The notes beneath the pieces are model-generated. The model had not been told where the DNA came from, made no database searches, and saw only the letters and a program-made list of their open reading frames with translations. Shown here one piece after another: positions 1 to 10,849 of a stretch of DNA of 64,000 nucleotides. The stretch is from Anastrepha obliqua (lineage: Eukaryota; Arthropoda; Insecta; Diptera; Tephritidae). How positions within the stretch are numbered: the stretch's first letter is position 1; each line of letters starts with the position of its first letter. Position numbers and translations under genes: made by a program. Where the stretch lies: NCBI RefSeq assembly GCF_027943255.1, contig NC_072893.1, positions 35,858,001-35,922,000 on the forward strand, read 5' to 3'.

Positions 1-240
1 CCATATCCATGGAGAAAAATGGTAGTCATTGGAGAAAAGGGCATGGCACCTCCCATACAAACTGAAATGTACATACTGCATATCTCTGGAAGAACTTGTG
101 CTAGAGTACTGAAATTTGGTATGAAGACACACATTGGCAATTCCATATCCATGGAGAAAAATGGTAGTCATTGGAGAAAAGGGCATGGCACCTCCCATAC
201 AAACTGAAATGTCCATACTGCATATCTCTGAGGTAGGAAG
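1..240. repeat. Direct repeat, about 90 bp unit at 142 bp spacing
   Basis: A segment beginning CCATATCCATGGAG at position 1 recurs almost unchanged at 143, running in each case through a 'GGGCATGGCACCTCCCATAC' stretch to 'CATATCTCTG'. The two copies differ by one or two bases. The first is cut by the window edge, so a longer tandem array may continue upstream. The 62-codon reading frame across it is a by-product of the repeat and resembles no protein I know. Confidence 0.85.
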
Positions 241-660
241 ACACATTTATCAAAGAACCTACACACTACTGCCCATATACATATTTAGCAAGAACAGTTA
301 AGCAAATCGTCATGCCGCTTAACATTCTCCCACTGCCTTGCGTACGCTAAGCTTTACTCGGCCCCCCCTACTACTCTACTACGGTACAGTGTCAATCGTA
401 GACTGCTTGGCGTCACAATTGTAAAACCCACTTTTGCCCATGTTAACGACTGCAATACACACATACTTTAAATGAAATGTCAGCATAGACTTACAAACGC
501 ACCATACACACATACATACGAGTATTTGAGTACCTCACGTACTTTGTGATTAAGCCATTTTTTTTTTGTTGCTAACTTTTTTTTGTAAATATTTTATGAA
601 AAGAATAGTTTGTTCTATAAGAAAGCCTTATAAATAAAAGTTCTAAACATGGTAGAATCT
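241..660. other. Non-coding, AT-rich; nothing recognised
   Basis: No open reading frame with family resemblance and no repeat shared with the rest of the window. A short run of T's lies near 560. Confidence 0.6.
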
Positions 661-1254
661 TTAAGGGCGGAGCCTGCTTTAGAGGCTTCAAAAAATCGAT
701 TTTTTCGTGGATTTTTTTGGGAAGGAAAGAAATATTCGATTGAAACGAAACTTTCAGGTTTCATTGTTATATATTTCAGCACTCTTCTTAAATTTTTTTA
801 TTAAAATATATGTCATATTATGCCTGGCACAAGCATTTTGCCGAGGCGCCTCGAGTGTGCATGCGTCGTGCGGCGGGAAAGATGCAGGTCGCAATTTTCA
901 TTTGAAATCAGAAACCCAAAAACATTTTTATTTTAGTATAGTATAGCTTCTAGTTAAACCAAGAGAGAATTGAATTCCGAATACAATCAATGTAATCTCG
1001 TTTCGATAGGACGTTTAAGTTTTTCCCTATCTTTCCCGCCAATTAGGAATAATCGTAAAAATAAAAAATCGCAGTTCGAGCGATCCGGCCGCTCGTATAA
1101 CTGCTCGACGCTTGCTCACAATTTCTTCTGTAACTCTGAAAATATTTTGGATTTGCTTCTGAAATTTTGAGGACATATTCTTGGATAGTTTGGGAAGACA
1201 TTTATGCAAAAGAAATCGATTTTTTCAAGCCTCTAACGCAGGCTCTCCCCTTAA
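661..1254. mobile_element. TTAA-flanked MITE (copy 1)
   Basis: The ends are inverted repeats of about 45 bp: left TTAAGGGCGGAGCCTGCTTT followed by AGAGGCTTC and ATCGATTTTTT; right ATCGATTTTTTCAAGCCTCT then ACGCAGGCTC and CCCCTTAA. Both ends finish in TTAA (661-664 and 1251-1254), the target used by piggyBac-type transposases. The interior has no transposase-like frame, only short random ORFs. A second element of the same design lies at 40371-41023, where the TTAA duplication can be tested against a broken reading frame. Assignment to the piggyBac superfamily is inferred from TTAA and end structure, not from a protein. Confidence 0.75.
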
Positions 1255-1289
1255 AGTATAGACTCTCGGGCACGTGCTTTATATAGAAG

Positions 1290-1720
1290 AAAATAGTCAA
1301 CGTTGTATGTAAACAAAAATCGTTAAAAATCAATGCGACTTTTGAGCGACTTCAAACTTTCACCTTATTATACTGAAATTGAATGGACTATAAAACTGTA
1401 TACCCGAAAGCTTTCTAAAAATTTTGTTGCAGCTTTTTGCACTTTATTTAATTTTTATAAATTTAACACAAAATTTGAACTTTGCTTCATAAGATTTGTG
1501 TTATAAAATGAACTATATTTTCATACAAACTGTATTTTAGCGAATGCTCACCACTTTTGTTTTTCTACAGAAGAAAACTCTCACAACCGTCAGCAAACAA
1601 AATTTTCAAAAAAATTGTTAGTCACTTGAAACTTTCACTTTACCATATCAAAACTCAGTGAGCTCTTAAGTCGCATATCTAAACATTTTCCAGAAATTCT
1701 GTTTGTATTCAGGAGTACAT
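1290..1720. repeat. Repeat S, two degenerate units
   Basis: Two units about 250 bp apart share the order 'TCAACGTTGTATGT', then 'GAGCGACTTCAAACTTTCAC', then TTATTATACTGAAATT; the second is at about 1620 (CTTGAAACTTTCACTTTACC). Related sequence occurs at 33900-34200 and 55060-55195. There is no coding capacity and no tRNA-like head. It may be the interior of a non-autonomous element or a degraded satellite. Confidence 0.6.
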
Positions 1721-2130
1721 CCTTACTCTGCTTAAAGTAAAAACTCCTCACAAACATAATTCCAGCGGAATTATCAAAACACGGTATGTGCGAAGAGCCA
1801 CAAGGCTTCCGGAAACACAAAACGACTATGGATGCCATATTCACGATGAGGCATATCATAGAAAAATCGTTGAAATACAACAAACCAGCCTATCTATGCT
1901 TTGTAGGCCTTACTTAATCTTTCAACAGGGTCAAACTAAAAGGCTTGATAGAGTTGCTCAGCAAAAAAAAAAAAATTTGTTGCACAAAATAATTTGGAAA
2001 TAATCTGCCAGTAAACAAGAAAAACAAAGCAGCCATAAAAGTAACTCAAAGCCAAAATGTCTAATACCGATAACATCAGAAATCAGGCAAGGTGGCAACC
2101 TGAGTTCAACATTATTATTTAACATAATAA
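1721..2130. other. Non-coding; nothing recognised
   Basis: Only short ORFs without family resemblance. Confidence 0.5.
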
Positions 2131-2403
2131 TGGCCGAGTTCCTCCCCCTACTTGTGGCGTGCGTGTTCATGTTGTTCCACCAAATGTAGGAACCTGCAGT
2201 TTTTAGCTAACTCCGAATGTAGATATCTTCAATGAGAATATTTTTCTTGGCAGAAATACACTGGAAGGTTTGCCATTGCCTGCAGCGGAGTGACCTCTAT
2301 TAGAAAAAACTAGTTCTACCATTTGATTTTCATGCCCGGAGCATGGACCCTACGCGCATCTGAATGGTTAGTACGCACCAACCCATTCGGCTATGATGGC
2401 GCA
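2131..2403 (-). mobile_element. SINE-A, diverged
   Basis: Read on the minus strand it starts with a tRNA-like head (CATAGCCGAATGGGTTGGTG from about 2400) and passes through the SINE-A body landmarks: GGCAATGGCAAACC, TTCTGCC, a GTAGGTTCC-like stretch, and the 'GAACAACATGAACACGC' and 'AAGTAGGGGGAGGAAC' segments. The head's B box is poorly preserved (CGGGCATGAA region). The 3' CAATTAT tail is missing. This copy is older than those at 14.65 and 45.62 kb. Confidence 0.85.
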
Positions 2404-2469
2404 AATATTTGCTGAAAAACCCAAATGCTTGGCTGTGTCCAAAAATCGGCCCTAAAATGCAAATTGACA

Positions 2470-2945
2470 GTCAAAAACTAGTCGATAGAGTAGGTTCTTG
2501 CATTTGCCTATCTCGGGTCAAGAATCACCAGCAATAGAGATCTAAGAATAAAAGTAAAGAGGGCGGCAAACAAAGCAGTGTCGCTATCTCGGTACCTGAG
2601 AACTGGTGAATGGAGAAACAAGCTGATGACGACCTAAAAGCAAAGTAAGAATCTATAAAACAGCGATTCGACCAACTCTCACGTATACTGCGCGCAATAA
2701 CAGGATACACCTTGAACGACCGAAAGACAAATGAAGAAATACGAAACATTTACAACGTAGCAGAAATAAGGAGATGGGTCGGAACTCGAAGAAAGGCATG
2801 GAGTGACCACGTCCGAAGAATGTCGAATAGACGAAGATATCATTAGACGGCACAGTTAACTAATCGACGCAGACCACACGGAAAAACGCCAAGACACTGG
2901 TATGAGCGCTGGACGTCTGGATCTGCTGATATGCAAAACTAAATA
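2470..2945 (+). pseudogene. Non-LTR retrotransposon ORF2, C-terminal reverse transcriptase relic
   Basis: The plus strand encodes, with several frameshifts and stops, the thumb and C-terminal part of a LINE reverse transcriptase: a YLGSRI-type segment near 2510, then KVKRAANKAVSLSRYLR, WRNK, and a 'TNEEIRNIYNVAEIRRWV' to 'RRKAWSDHVRRM' segment near 2720-2825, ending with an RRPHGKTPRHWYERW-like tail. That order is characteristic of the 'RRAW..H..RM...RPPGRPPKRW' ends of several non-LTR families. No catalytic YADD motif remains, so it is a 5'-truncated dead copy. The next LINE starts about 30 bp downstream in the opposite orientation. Clade not assigned. Confidence 0.75.
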
Positions 2946-2974
2946 AAAGATGAATAAGAAGATGTTTGAATATG

Positions 2975-4700
2975 TCATTCTCTTTTTCTTTTTAATTGCC
3001 AAGATAACCGCTTACGCGAGTTTAACAAAGCGCGCCTGCCGTTTTTTTCTCGTGGTAACCGGCGCCAATGGGACACACCAAGTGAAGCCAAGTCCTTCTC
3101 CACCTGATCTTTCCAACGCAGAGGAGGCCTTCCTCTCCCTCTGCTTCCACCAACTGGTACCGCATCGAATACTTTCAAAGCCGGAACGTTTGTATCCATT
3201 CGGACGACATGACCCAGCCAACGTAGTCGCTGGATCTTTATTCGCTGCGCTATGTCTATGTCGTCGTAAAGCTCATACAGCTCATCGTTCCATCGCCTGC
3301 CATATCCAACGTTGCCCACGTGCAAAGGACCAGAAATCTTCCGCAGAATAATTCTCTCAAACACTCCAAGCGTCGCTTCATCGGATGTTGTCATCGTCCA
3401 CGCTTCTGCGCCATACGTTAGGACGGGCATGATGAGAGTCTTGTAGAGTGTTAGTTTTGTTCGTCGAGAGAGGACTTTACTGCTCAGTTGCCTACTTAGT
3501 CCAAAGTAGCACTTGTTGGCAAGAGAGATTCTACGTTGAATTTCTAGGCTGACATTGTTATCGGAGTGAATGCTGGTTCCGAAATATACCAAGCCTTTTA
3601 CAACCTCGAAATCATAACTGTCAATAGTGACGTGGGTGCCGGTATGCGAGTGCGCCGACTGTTTGTTTGATGAAAGGAGGTACTTCGTTTTGTTCTCGTT
3701 AGCCACCAAACCCATTCGCTTTACCTCTTTATCCAGTTTGGAGTAGGCAGAACTCACAGCGCGTTTGTTAAGGCCGATGATGTCAATATCATCGGCATAC
3801 GCCAAAAAATGTACGCTCTTATAAAATATTGTGTCTGAGCGATTAAGTTCTGCGGCTCGTACGATGCTCTCCAACATCAGGTTAAAGAAGTCACACGACA
3901 GCGAGTCATCCTGTCTGAATCCTCGTTTGGTATCGAACGGCTCAGAGAGGTCCTTCCCAATTCTGACGGCGCTGCTGGTGTTGACCAACGTCATCTTGCA
4001 TAGCCGTATTAATTTTGCAGGAATACCAAATTCAGATATCGCGGCATCTTCTTCGTACAGTCGAATACAGCTTTGAAGTCGACGAAAATATGGTGTGTGT
4101 CGATTCTCCCTTCATGAGTCTTTTCCAATATTTGGCATATTGCGAATATTTGGTCAATGGTAGACTTTCCAGATCTAAAGCCACACTGATAAGGTCCAAT
4201 CACTTTACCAGCTCCTCGCCGCCATGTTTGAATAGCTCAGCCGGCAGTCTTTCGGCGCCCGCGGCTTTGTTGTTCTTTAGCCACGTTATGGCTACTCTCA
4301 CCTCGTCATGATCGGGTAGCGGAACGACAATTCCGTCGTCAACGATTGGGGTATCGGGATCTTCACATTCTCTGTGACATGCGCAGCCATCACTATTTAA
4401 CAGGTTCAAGAAGTGTTCCCTCCATAATTTAAGTATGCTCTGGATGTCAGTCACCAGATCGCCGTCTTTGTTCTTACAGGAAAGCGGCCTTCTGTAAGCC
4501 GCGGACATTTCTGGTAGAATTTTTGAGCGTTTTTCCTATTGTCCAGCGTCTCAAGCTCCTCACACTCACGTATTTTTGCCTCTTATTTCTTCTTTCGGAT
4601 AATACGTGTTTCTTCCTTTCTTAGCTCTCGGTAGTCATCCAAATGGTTCGCGTTGCGCCCGATCGCAATGCAAGTTTTTAAGTTTGTAATCTCTTCTCTG
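2975..4700 (-). pseudogene. RTE-like non-LTR retrotransposon ORF2 (frameshifted)
   Basis: Three minus-strand frames in order encode one reverse transcriptase. The first (4680-4200) begins with a KNAQKFYQK-type linker and continues through NDGDLVTD, a WREHFLNLLN segment and WLKNNKAAGAERLPAEL. The second (4203-4009) has GFRSGKSTIDQIF and HHIFVDFKAVFD. The third (3994-2975) has RQDDSLSCDFFNLMLE, the catalytic FLAYADDIDII, then LTYGAEAW and RLRWLGHVVRM to SRGRGRPPLRW. The GKSTIDQIF...THHIFVDFKA pattern is what I associate with the RTE clade. Each frame change is a frameshift, so no full protein is made. The normal RQGD motif reads RQDD here. The endonuclease domain is missing, so the copy is 5' truncated. 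A fragment of a related element is at 45140-45590. Confidence 0.9.
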
Positions 4701-6000
4701 AATTTCTCTGACCCTGTCCCACTATATAAATATCGCCTACTTCTAATTAATCTTAAACAGTAAGTAGAAGATCGATTTTTTTTTGTTTAATACTAAAAAG
4801 GGTGATATTGACTGTTAGAAAAGATTAACTTTTCGGTTCCTACCAGGTCTTTGCGCAAGAAATATCCATTCTATTTGAATAGTTTGAGGACTAATTATGC
4901 CTGTAATGCTCCTGTTGCCCGCACTCTAAGTGAAGTCAGTGAGATCTGGAATTCTATTGAATTAGATTTTACCTTATATGAACTATGAATTAAATAAATT
5001 GTCAAAACTTGTCGATAAATCGCTGTATACTTCTGCTAGAAATGAATTTAATTGTCTCTCCAGCAGTCAGATCGACATATGCAAGTGAGTGTGCATATAA
5101 ATATGTAGACGCATACATATACATATATGCATATAAGAACATACTCGCGATTCTATCAAAATGCAAATTTTTCTCAACACATTACACATTACTCACCATC
5201 GCTCTCAGTGTTTTGCTGCGGTGCGGTGTGCTGTGGTGCGAGCTGCGCTTTGTTTGCTTTAACTATTGTGATTTTAGCTTACAAAGAAAATATATGCACT
5301 TGCGTACTTCCACAAATACATATACACGTACTCTATAATGCATATATACATATAAAACGTACTCGGAACAGAAACTTTAATGTGCACAACAACACCAACT
5401 TGAATGTTTTAACAGAACATGTGAAATTAGAGCCAACATCCACACGCGCACACACACAATGTTGCTTGCTGGATGCGAAGTGGAAATTGCGCGCAATTTA
5501 GTCGAAAAAACGGATTTAATTTAACAAAGAAAAAAAAACAATTTCATAGAAATCAGTCCTTTATGCACTTAGGGTGCTTTGTCTGCACCTGCCTGCCCTA
5601 CTTTTCCTGGTTACCTTTCAACTGCCAGCGTTACGAATAAAGGTTAGCTGGCGCACGCTGATTTTTCTCAACACATTTTGCTATACAATACAGCTGCTGT
5701 CAGCTTATTGGAAATAATGGCAAGCGAAAAGATTTTTTATTTATTTTATTTATTTTATTTTTTTATTGATTATTTGAAATAGTTTGAAATGGAGCTGTAA
5801 ATGCGAATATGGAAAAAGATAAGAGCTCAAGAGGATATATTTTTCAGGGTAGAAAAAAATTACTTGCCTGGAATGCGAGAAATGTAAGTACAGTAAACTC
5901 CAACTAACTGACTTCCAATGAAAGCTTGGTGACATTCGGTTCGTGGAAGCGCAGTTATTACGTCTAAAGTCTCAATATGTTTGTGTCATCGGTACAAAAA
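4701..6000. other. Non-coding AT-rich DNA
   Basis: Holds an ATACATATATGCATAT-rich stretch (about 5090-5140 and 5330-5360), a CA-rich stretch near 5445, and a TTTTATTTATT run at 5736-5765. No coding family recognised. Confidence 0.6.
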
Positions 6001-6285
6001 TGAGTTTCGAACAAAGAGTTAATATCGATTTTTTTTTAAATCGGTAAAACGTTTACTGAAACATTTGAATTGATGAAAAAAGTTTATGGTGATGATTGTC
6101 TATCTCGTGCCACAGTTCATGAGTGGTTTACACGTTTCAGAGATGGTTGGGAGGGCATAAATGTCAAAATCAGTAATCACCGAAAACTCCATCGAAATTG
6201 TTCGTAAATTTATGAAAAATAAATCGAAATCATCGTTGAAATTCATGGAATCGGAGTTGAGTATCTCCAAAACATCGATTTATCG
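6000..6285 (+). pseudogene. Mariner-like transposase, N-terminal relic
   Basis: With a frameshift near 6040, the plus strand encodes EQRVNI, KTFTETFELMKKVYGDD, CLSRATVHEWFTRFRDG, and then KFMKNKSKSSLKFMESELS-type and KTSIYR segments. These match the N-terminal paired helix-turn-helix region of mariner-family transposases (GKTFTET and WF.RF.DG are typical). The sequence stops after the second DNA-binding domain; none of the three catalytic acidic residues is present. It is a truncated fossil. Confidence 0.8.
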
Positions 6286-6329
6286 CTGATTTATTTTAAC
6301 TGATACCCCCAAGGCGGCATAGCCTTCTC

Positions 6330-6600
6330 TTAAAGCGTTCAAATGAGCTTCTTTTTTTGAATTAAAATGAGAAGCTGTGGCATGCATAAGAGCACCCCCA
6401 ATTTGTTAGATCGGCATGTTTTCATTACGCCCGTTGTACTGACACAGACGAGGCGGTACAATTTTGCGAATTCACTTACCGTCTTTCGTTGCTTGTCTTT
6501 AGGCCGCCGTGATAGGGAAACGTAAACGACTATGGGTTTTACAACTGCGTTGAATGTCCAGTAAGTCATTCTGGGGTTCAGTCTTCATTGTTTTTTAAAA
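6330..6600 (-). pseudogene. LINE ORF2 fragment (RT C-terminus)
   Basis: The minus-strand frame from 6569 reads MTYWTFNAVVKPIVVY, then LYRLVCVSTTGVMKTCRSN and LGVLLCMPQL. This parallels the segment between reverse transcriptase and RNase H in I/R1-type elements (consensus-like VKPI..YG..VWW, then Q.L.C..TTGAM.T.P..AL..LL...P). The VWWPAL part is corrupted. It may be the partner of the minus-strand RNase H relic at 7040-7990. Weak but ordered similarity. Confidence 0.55.
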
Positions 6601-6812
6601 GATATAGAATGCTCTTGTGGCTTTTGCAATAACTTTGGAACAGATCATAGTTCTAAGTGAGCGTTTTATAAAGATTAATGCCAAAATAATTCCACTTCTG
6701 TGGAAAGTTGAAAAGTTCATTCATTTAGGACAAGACATTTGAGTTTGATGGTCCTTTCCCTAGTGAACGGCTCAAACGTAATTTTCGATGGGTTAATTGA
6801 AATAATTAAGTT

Positions 6813-6985
6813 CACGCTATCCCGAGTTTACTGTAATTTCATTAGATGTTGAAATTTTGTACAGAAATTTTTTATTTCTGTGGAAAATTTGAGCTCAAAT
6901 AACATAAAAATTTTAAATCATAAAGTTCACGTTATCCTGAGTTCACGTTATACCGAGTTCACTGTCATTTCATTAGATGTTGGTA
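6813..6985. repeat. Imperfect direct repeat, about 110-130 bp spacing
   Basis: The phrase AAGTTCACG(C/T)TATCC followed by GAGTTCACTGT and 'ATTTCATTAGATGTTG' occurs at about 6810-6856 and again, slightly expanded, at about 6923-6982. Between them is a TTTCTGTGGAAA-type segment also present at about 6690-6710. No coding content. Confidence 0.7.
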
Positions 6986-7039
6986 AATTGATTACATTTT
7001 CTTACTTCAATACTTGCTAAGTCTAGATTTACCAAGCAT

Positions 7040-7990
7040 TGAAGGAAGTATGGAAACATGGTAAGTTTTGGCCAGAGCAACACAGAGACCTTAATACCAA
7101 ACATGTGGGCTACGCAGCCCGTAAGCTAGTAGCTTTTGACAAAAATAGGGTTGAGCACTGTGTACCGCGAACAATTTTGTCCCTTCTCTGGCTAGTTCGT
7201 CCGCAGCGCAGTTCCCAAAAAAGTCCCTTTGATTACGATTTTCAAACTCTCCTACCTTCGTTAGATACTTTCGGGATCATGCCGGTATCAGCGTAAGTCG
7301 TAATGGGCTGTTTAATAGAGACTGTTTAGCAAAAAGTGGTCCTCTTTATTGCTGCCGATTGATTGTTTAAAACAGGTAGATGAGGGCTTACATTTCTCTA
7401 GCAATCACAGAAGTGAGTACGGCCTATGTAGTTATTGCTGTCATTTAGCCTAAATCCATCGGTAAAAATGGCCGCGGACTCTGAAACCAAGCCCATGCCT
7501 TCCTGTCATTCATTCAAATCTGCGTGTCTTGTCGAGAATTGTGTAACAAAGTTTATTCCAGAAGTAGAATAGTCCTGAGAGTTAGTAAGATTTTTTCGTG
7601 GCCAACTCGAAGATCTCTCCAAGGCTGGGTTGTACGCATCTACTTGCTTTGCAATCACTCTGATGTTTGCGGTTGAAGTCTACTGAAGGAAGGGTTAGAT
7701 CAAACTCTTCAACCTTGCTGTCGCAGAGGGCAGATTTCTAGTAACAAACTTAGAAGAAAGCAGCTGATTCCTTTCCACTTTGCTGCTGGATGATAGTTTT
7801 CATGAATCGTTTCTCAATATTTCGCTTCCAATCAGGCTTTCGGTGTAGAATCAACCCAAAGTACATGATCTCTATGGGAAAATAAATTCCATTGCGTTCA
7901 AAGAGGGTTATTAAAGTATGGAACTTTTAGTTTCTTCGTGGAGAGTATCATTTCAATATTGGCGAGGTGGATACAAAGCATAAAAAACCA
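7040..7990 (-). pseudogene. LINE ORF2 relic (RT thumb to RNase H)
   Basis: Reading minus from about 7985: NIEMILSTKKLKVPYFN resembles the KTE(M/L)(V/I)LFT.K.K.P.FN segment of I/R1-like reverse transcriptases. A FTDGFRLND segment near 7470 matches the YTDGSK start of the RNase H domain, and FGNCAADELAREGTK near 7210-7170 matches its GNC.ADELAR end. Stops and frameshifts occur throughout, and the stretches between these landmarks have drifted or been deleted. Old 5'- and internally-deleted copy; no catalytic YADD seen. Confidence 0.65.
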
Positions 7991-8895
7991 TGTGAAGTGA
8001 TTTGAAATTCTTTATAGGTTAGAAAAGCTCTTCCTAAAGCTCGCCCAGAAATAAAGTAATAAAGTAGTAAAGGCCTTTACTATATACCTATATTTTTCTT
8101 TTTTTTCAAAATATTACTTACTGACACAAAGAATTCTGGAATTGATTGAATACCAGTAACAAAACTTGAATTTGTAAAATCAAAAAAAAAGCTTTGTTTC
8201 AAGCTTTTTCACAAAAGCTCACCTTTAATATTTCACATCGCTTCTAATTGACTGGCAACAACTGTACTTGTATAAAGAAAAACATGTACTTGTATTTAAA
8301 ATGTCACCTGTCGCCTTTTACTCAAACTCATTACAAACACCAAAACACCAAAAACAACGAAGTAACCCCCAAAAACTAATACTTTTGGCAGAGTTCGTAT
8401 GGTCTAAGGCCGAATTGTTGTTGTCAGGTGCTTGTAATTTCAGTTTCGAGTTGCACAGTTGCGGATGTGACTAAGTGTGACATTTCCGTGACCTCGCACA
8501 GCCCGCACACAAGTCAGCACCTCTTTTTTTCGTTTGCTACTTGCAAATTTGAATTAGGAAACAGGAACGAAAGGTTGCTACTATACATCCCGTCGGTGAG
8601 CTAAAATGAGCTTTCATCAAGTGTAGAACAACGGTAATTGTAAATTGCATACGTAAAATGACACGAGAGCTGCGGGTGTGGTGTTCTGACCTGAAAAGGT
8701 GCTAATTTGGTTTCTTGATAGTGACGTGAAAAGTGATGGAAACGCCAGCCGAAATATTACTTTTTTAATGAGTAAAGGAGTTTGAAGAGTCAAATACTTT
8801 CGATTAAATAGTAATTTAACAAAAATTGTATAAGAAGTCGAAGGGTGAATAAATAAATATAAACCGCAATTGGTTTAGATTATCGGTGCTGAGTT
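7991..8895. other. Non-coding; nothing recognised
   Basis: AT-rich, with short A and T runs near 8095 and 8185. The 68-codon frame at 8268-8474 resembles nothing I know. Confidence 0.5.
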
Positions 8896-9385
8896 AAATT
8901 TAAAACTCATCCTTGAAGAAATTGTAAAGAAAGCAAACGAAAGATGGCGCAATGAAGCCACCTACAAAATCGCCCATCAACTGTGGCCGACTCTAAATGC
9001 TAAACGCACAGAATCTCTGCTAAGCCAAAATAAACGCAGTCTTAGCACATTAATCTCAGTCATAACGGGGCACTGCCTAATAGGTAGACACGCCCAAAGG
9101 ATGAGTGTGCAAACACATGACTTCTGCAGAAGTTGTCTAGATGAGGACGAGGAAGAGACAATCTCGCACCTACTGTGGCACTGTCCTGCTCTATCCAGAC
9201 GCAGATTTACTATTCTGGGTGAACAATTTTTTGATGAGTTGGAAGATCTCAGTTCTACAGATAATCAGAGATATTTTAAAATTTTTGAAAAGCACACACT
9301 GATTTAGGAGAGATAGGGACAAGCTCCCCACGCGCCATCACAATGGGCTATGAGTCCCACAGGACAAACGCTTCAACCTAACCTA
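8896..9385 (+). pseudogene. Non-LTR retrotransposon ORF2 C-terminus and 3' end
   Basis: An uninterrupted frame from about 8902 to the TAG at 9305-9307 encodes RWRNEATYKIAHQLWPTLN, SLLSQNKRSLSTLISVITGH, then the cysteine-histidine module FCRSCLDEDEEETISHLLWHCPAL. This module ends ORF2 of many I/R1-like elements that also carry RNase H. After the stop comes a short 3' UTR ending TTCAACCTAACCTA at about 9361-9375. The copy is severely 5' truncated (no RT or RNase H) but the surviving frame is clean. Homologous ends are at 32405-32870 (minus) and 54745-55050 (plus). Confidence 0.88.
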
Positions 9386-9880
9386 GCAGCTGGCAGAAGG
9401 TCCAACTACTTCCAATTAGTATAATAAATGTTGACCAATGTCCAGAATATGATTAACATCTATAGAGAGAAAATACCTATCCACCCATCTGAATGATAAA
9501 AGCAACGAAAATCACGTAGAATATGAAAACACCAAACCTCTAATCGTTGATATTTGAACTGATGTCCTGAAGTGGAAGCAAAAGCGCAGCGAGGGAATAA
9601 AAAAGCTATGAAAGTCATCGAGTAGCAGACTAAGCCTCTAAAATATGGCGCTGAAGAAAACCTAAACTGTGCGCGTATAATTCTGCGCAGAATTTGGGAG
9701 GATGAATGTATTCCTGCAGGGTTTTCCGAATTTGCAAGTCTATGCCAATAAGCCGCAATCGACCGGTGCACAACTCAGTCCAGGCTATTTCAATTCAGCT
9801 GGATTTATGTTGTAGTGGCTGTGAAAAAACTGGACCTCCTGCCCTTATTGAAAAACCCTACAAATGCATATGTAGCTATG
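9386..9880. other. Non-coding; nothing recognised
   Basis: Short ORFs on both strands show no family resemblance. Confidence 0.45.
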
Positions 9881-9881
9881 T

Positions 9882-10750
9882 GCAGTCTTGGCCAAAAGTA
9901 TTAAGCAACCAACGAAGGTACGAGTAATTTCAAATGAGGCTACCAAAGTGGCCACTGTCTTTTCCAAGCGAATATAAGTAATTTTTTTCTTACCAAAATG
10001 CCTAAAACAAGTGAATTTTGTTACGAAAAAAGAGTGAGAATCCAAATGTTTTAAGTAAGGAAGGGAAGTCTCCGGTTGAGATTGCGAGTTGTGAGTCGAA
10101 TGTGATATTAAGCGATTTGCAGAGGCAAACTCCCAATATAATAAATCAAAAATGGAATAAAACGCCTCACTAGTGTACGGAAAGATCAAAAACTTATACG
10201 AAAGCCTTTTAAGGACCGTAAAAAATTCTTATTCTCCGGCTGCCCTGCCGGAAGAAATTGAAAAATCCGTTAGTGCTCGAATAGCTAGACGAAGATTTTT
10301 GGAAGCAGGTTTAAAAGGATACAAGGCTCGAAAGAAGCCGTGTGTTTCAGAAAGTATCGATATGGATAGCAACATTTTACAGAGGAAGATTGATCGAGTC
10401 TTCTGTGGTCTGATGAAGCGAACTTTGAGGCTGGCTTGTTTACATCATTTTAAAATATCAACAACCATAGCTTCTTACCGTAGTGCATTTTTGAGGAAAT
10501 AACACAAAGCTTATAAAACGATTTTATTTCCTTTCGTACAGGTATTTATAAGACCCGGTGTGACGTTCGTGAGGCGACGGAATACCATCCAGATTAAGTG
10601 GTACCCCCATTTAAGCATGTGGGCGGCAGCATTATGATCTAAGGCTGTATGGCTGCTGCTGGTGTCGGCGCAATGTTCATTTGCGAGGGTCGCATGAACA
10701 CTCAAAGGTGCATAAATGTATTAGAATCTGTAATTTTGCCTTCGTTAACG
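9882..10750 (+). pseudogene. Tc1-like DNA transposon, degenerate transposase
   Basis: The left end carries a Tc1-type terminus with TTGGCCAAAAGTATT at about 9888. Transposase coding starts at the ATG at 9998 (MPKTSEFCYEKRVRIQM). After frameshifts it gives ESLLRTVKNSYSP, then SARIARRRFLEAGLKGYKARKKP (the second helix-turn-helix of Tc1 transposases), and near 10555-10740 YIRPGV, a KHVGGSIMI segment matching the KHGGGSIMVWGC motif, and GCMAAAGVGAMFICEGRMN. The middle around the first catalytic Asp is not recognisable, and the third acidic residue and right end are missing. The mariner at 10850 follows immediately. Confidence 0.85.
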
Positions 10751-10849
10751 CTCTCTTAAAGGAGGTGTCGCTGCTGATACTATTTTTGTGTTCGCTCTAG
10801 TAGTATACTGGCGATTTTAAGGTAGTTGACATTTGTTTGATTCGTAAAG

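Noticed and set aside
2950..3351. 133-codon plus-strand ORF
   Set aside because: It is the antisense shadow of the RTE-like reverse transcriptase on the minus strand.
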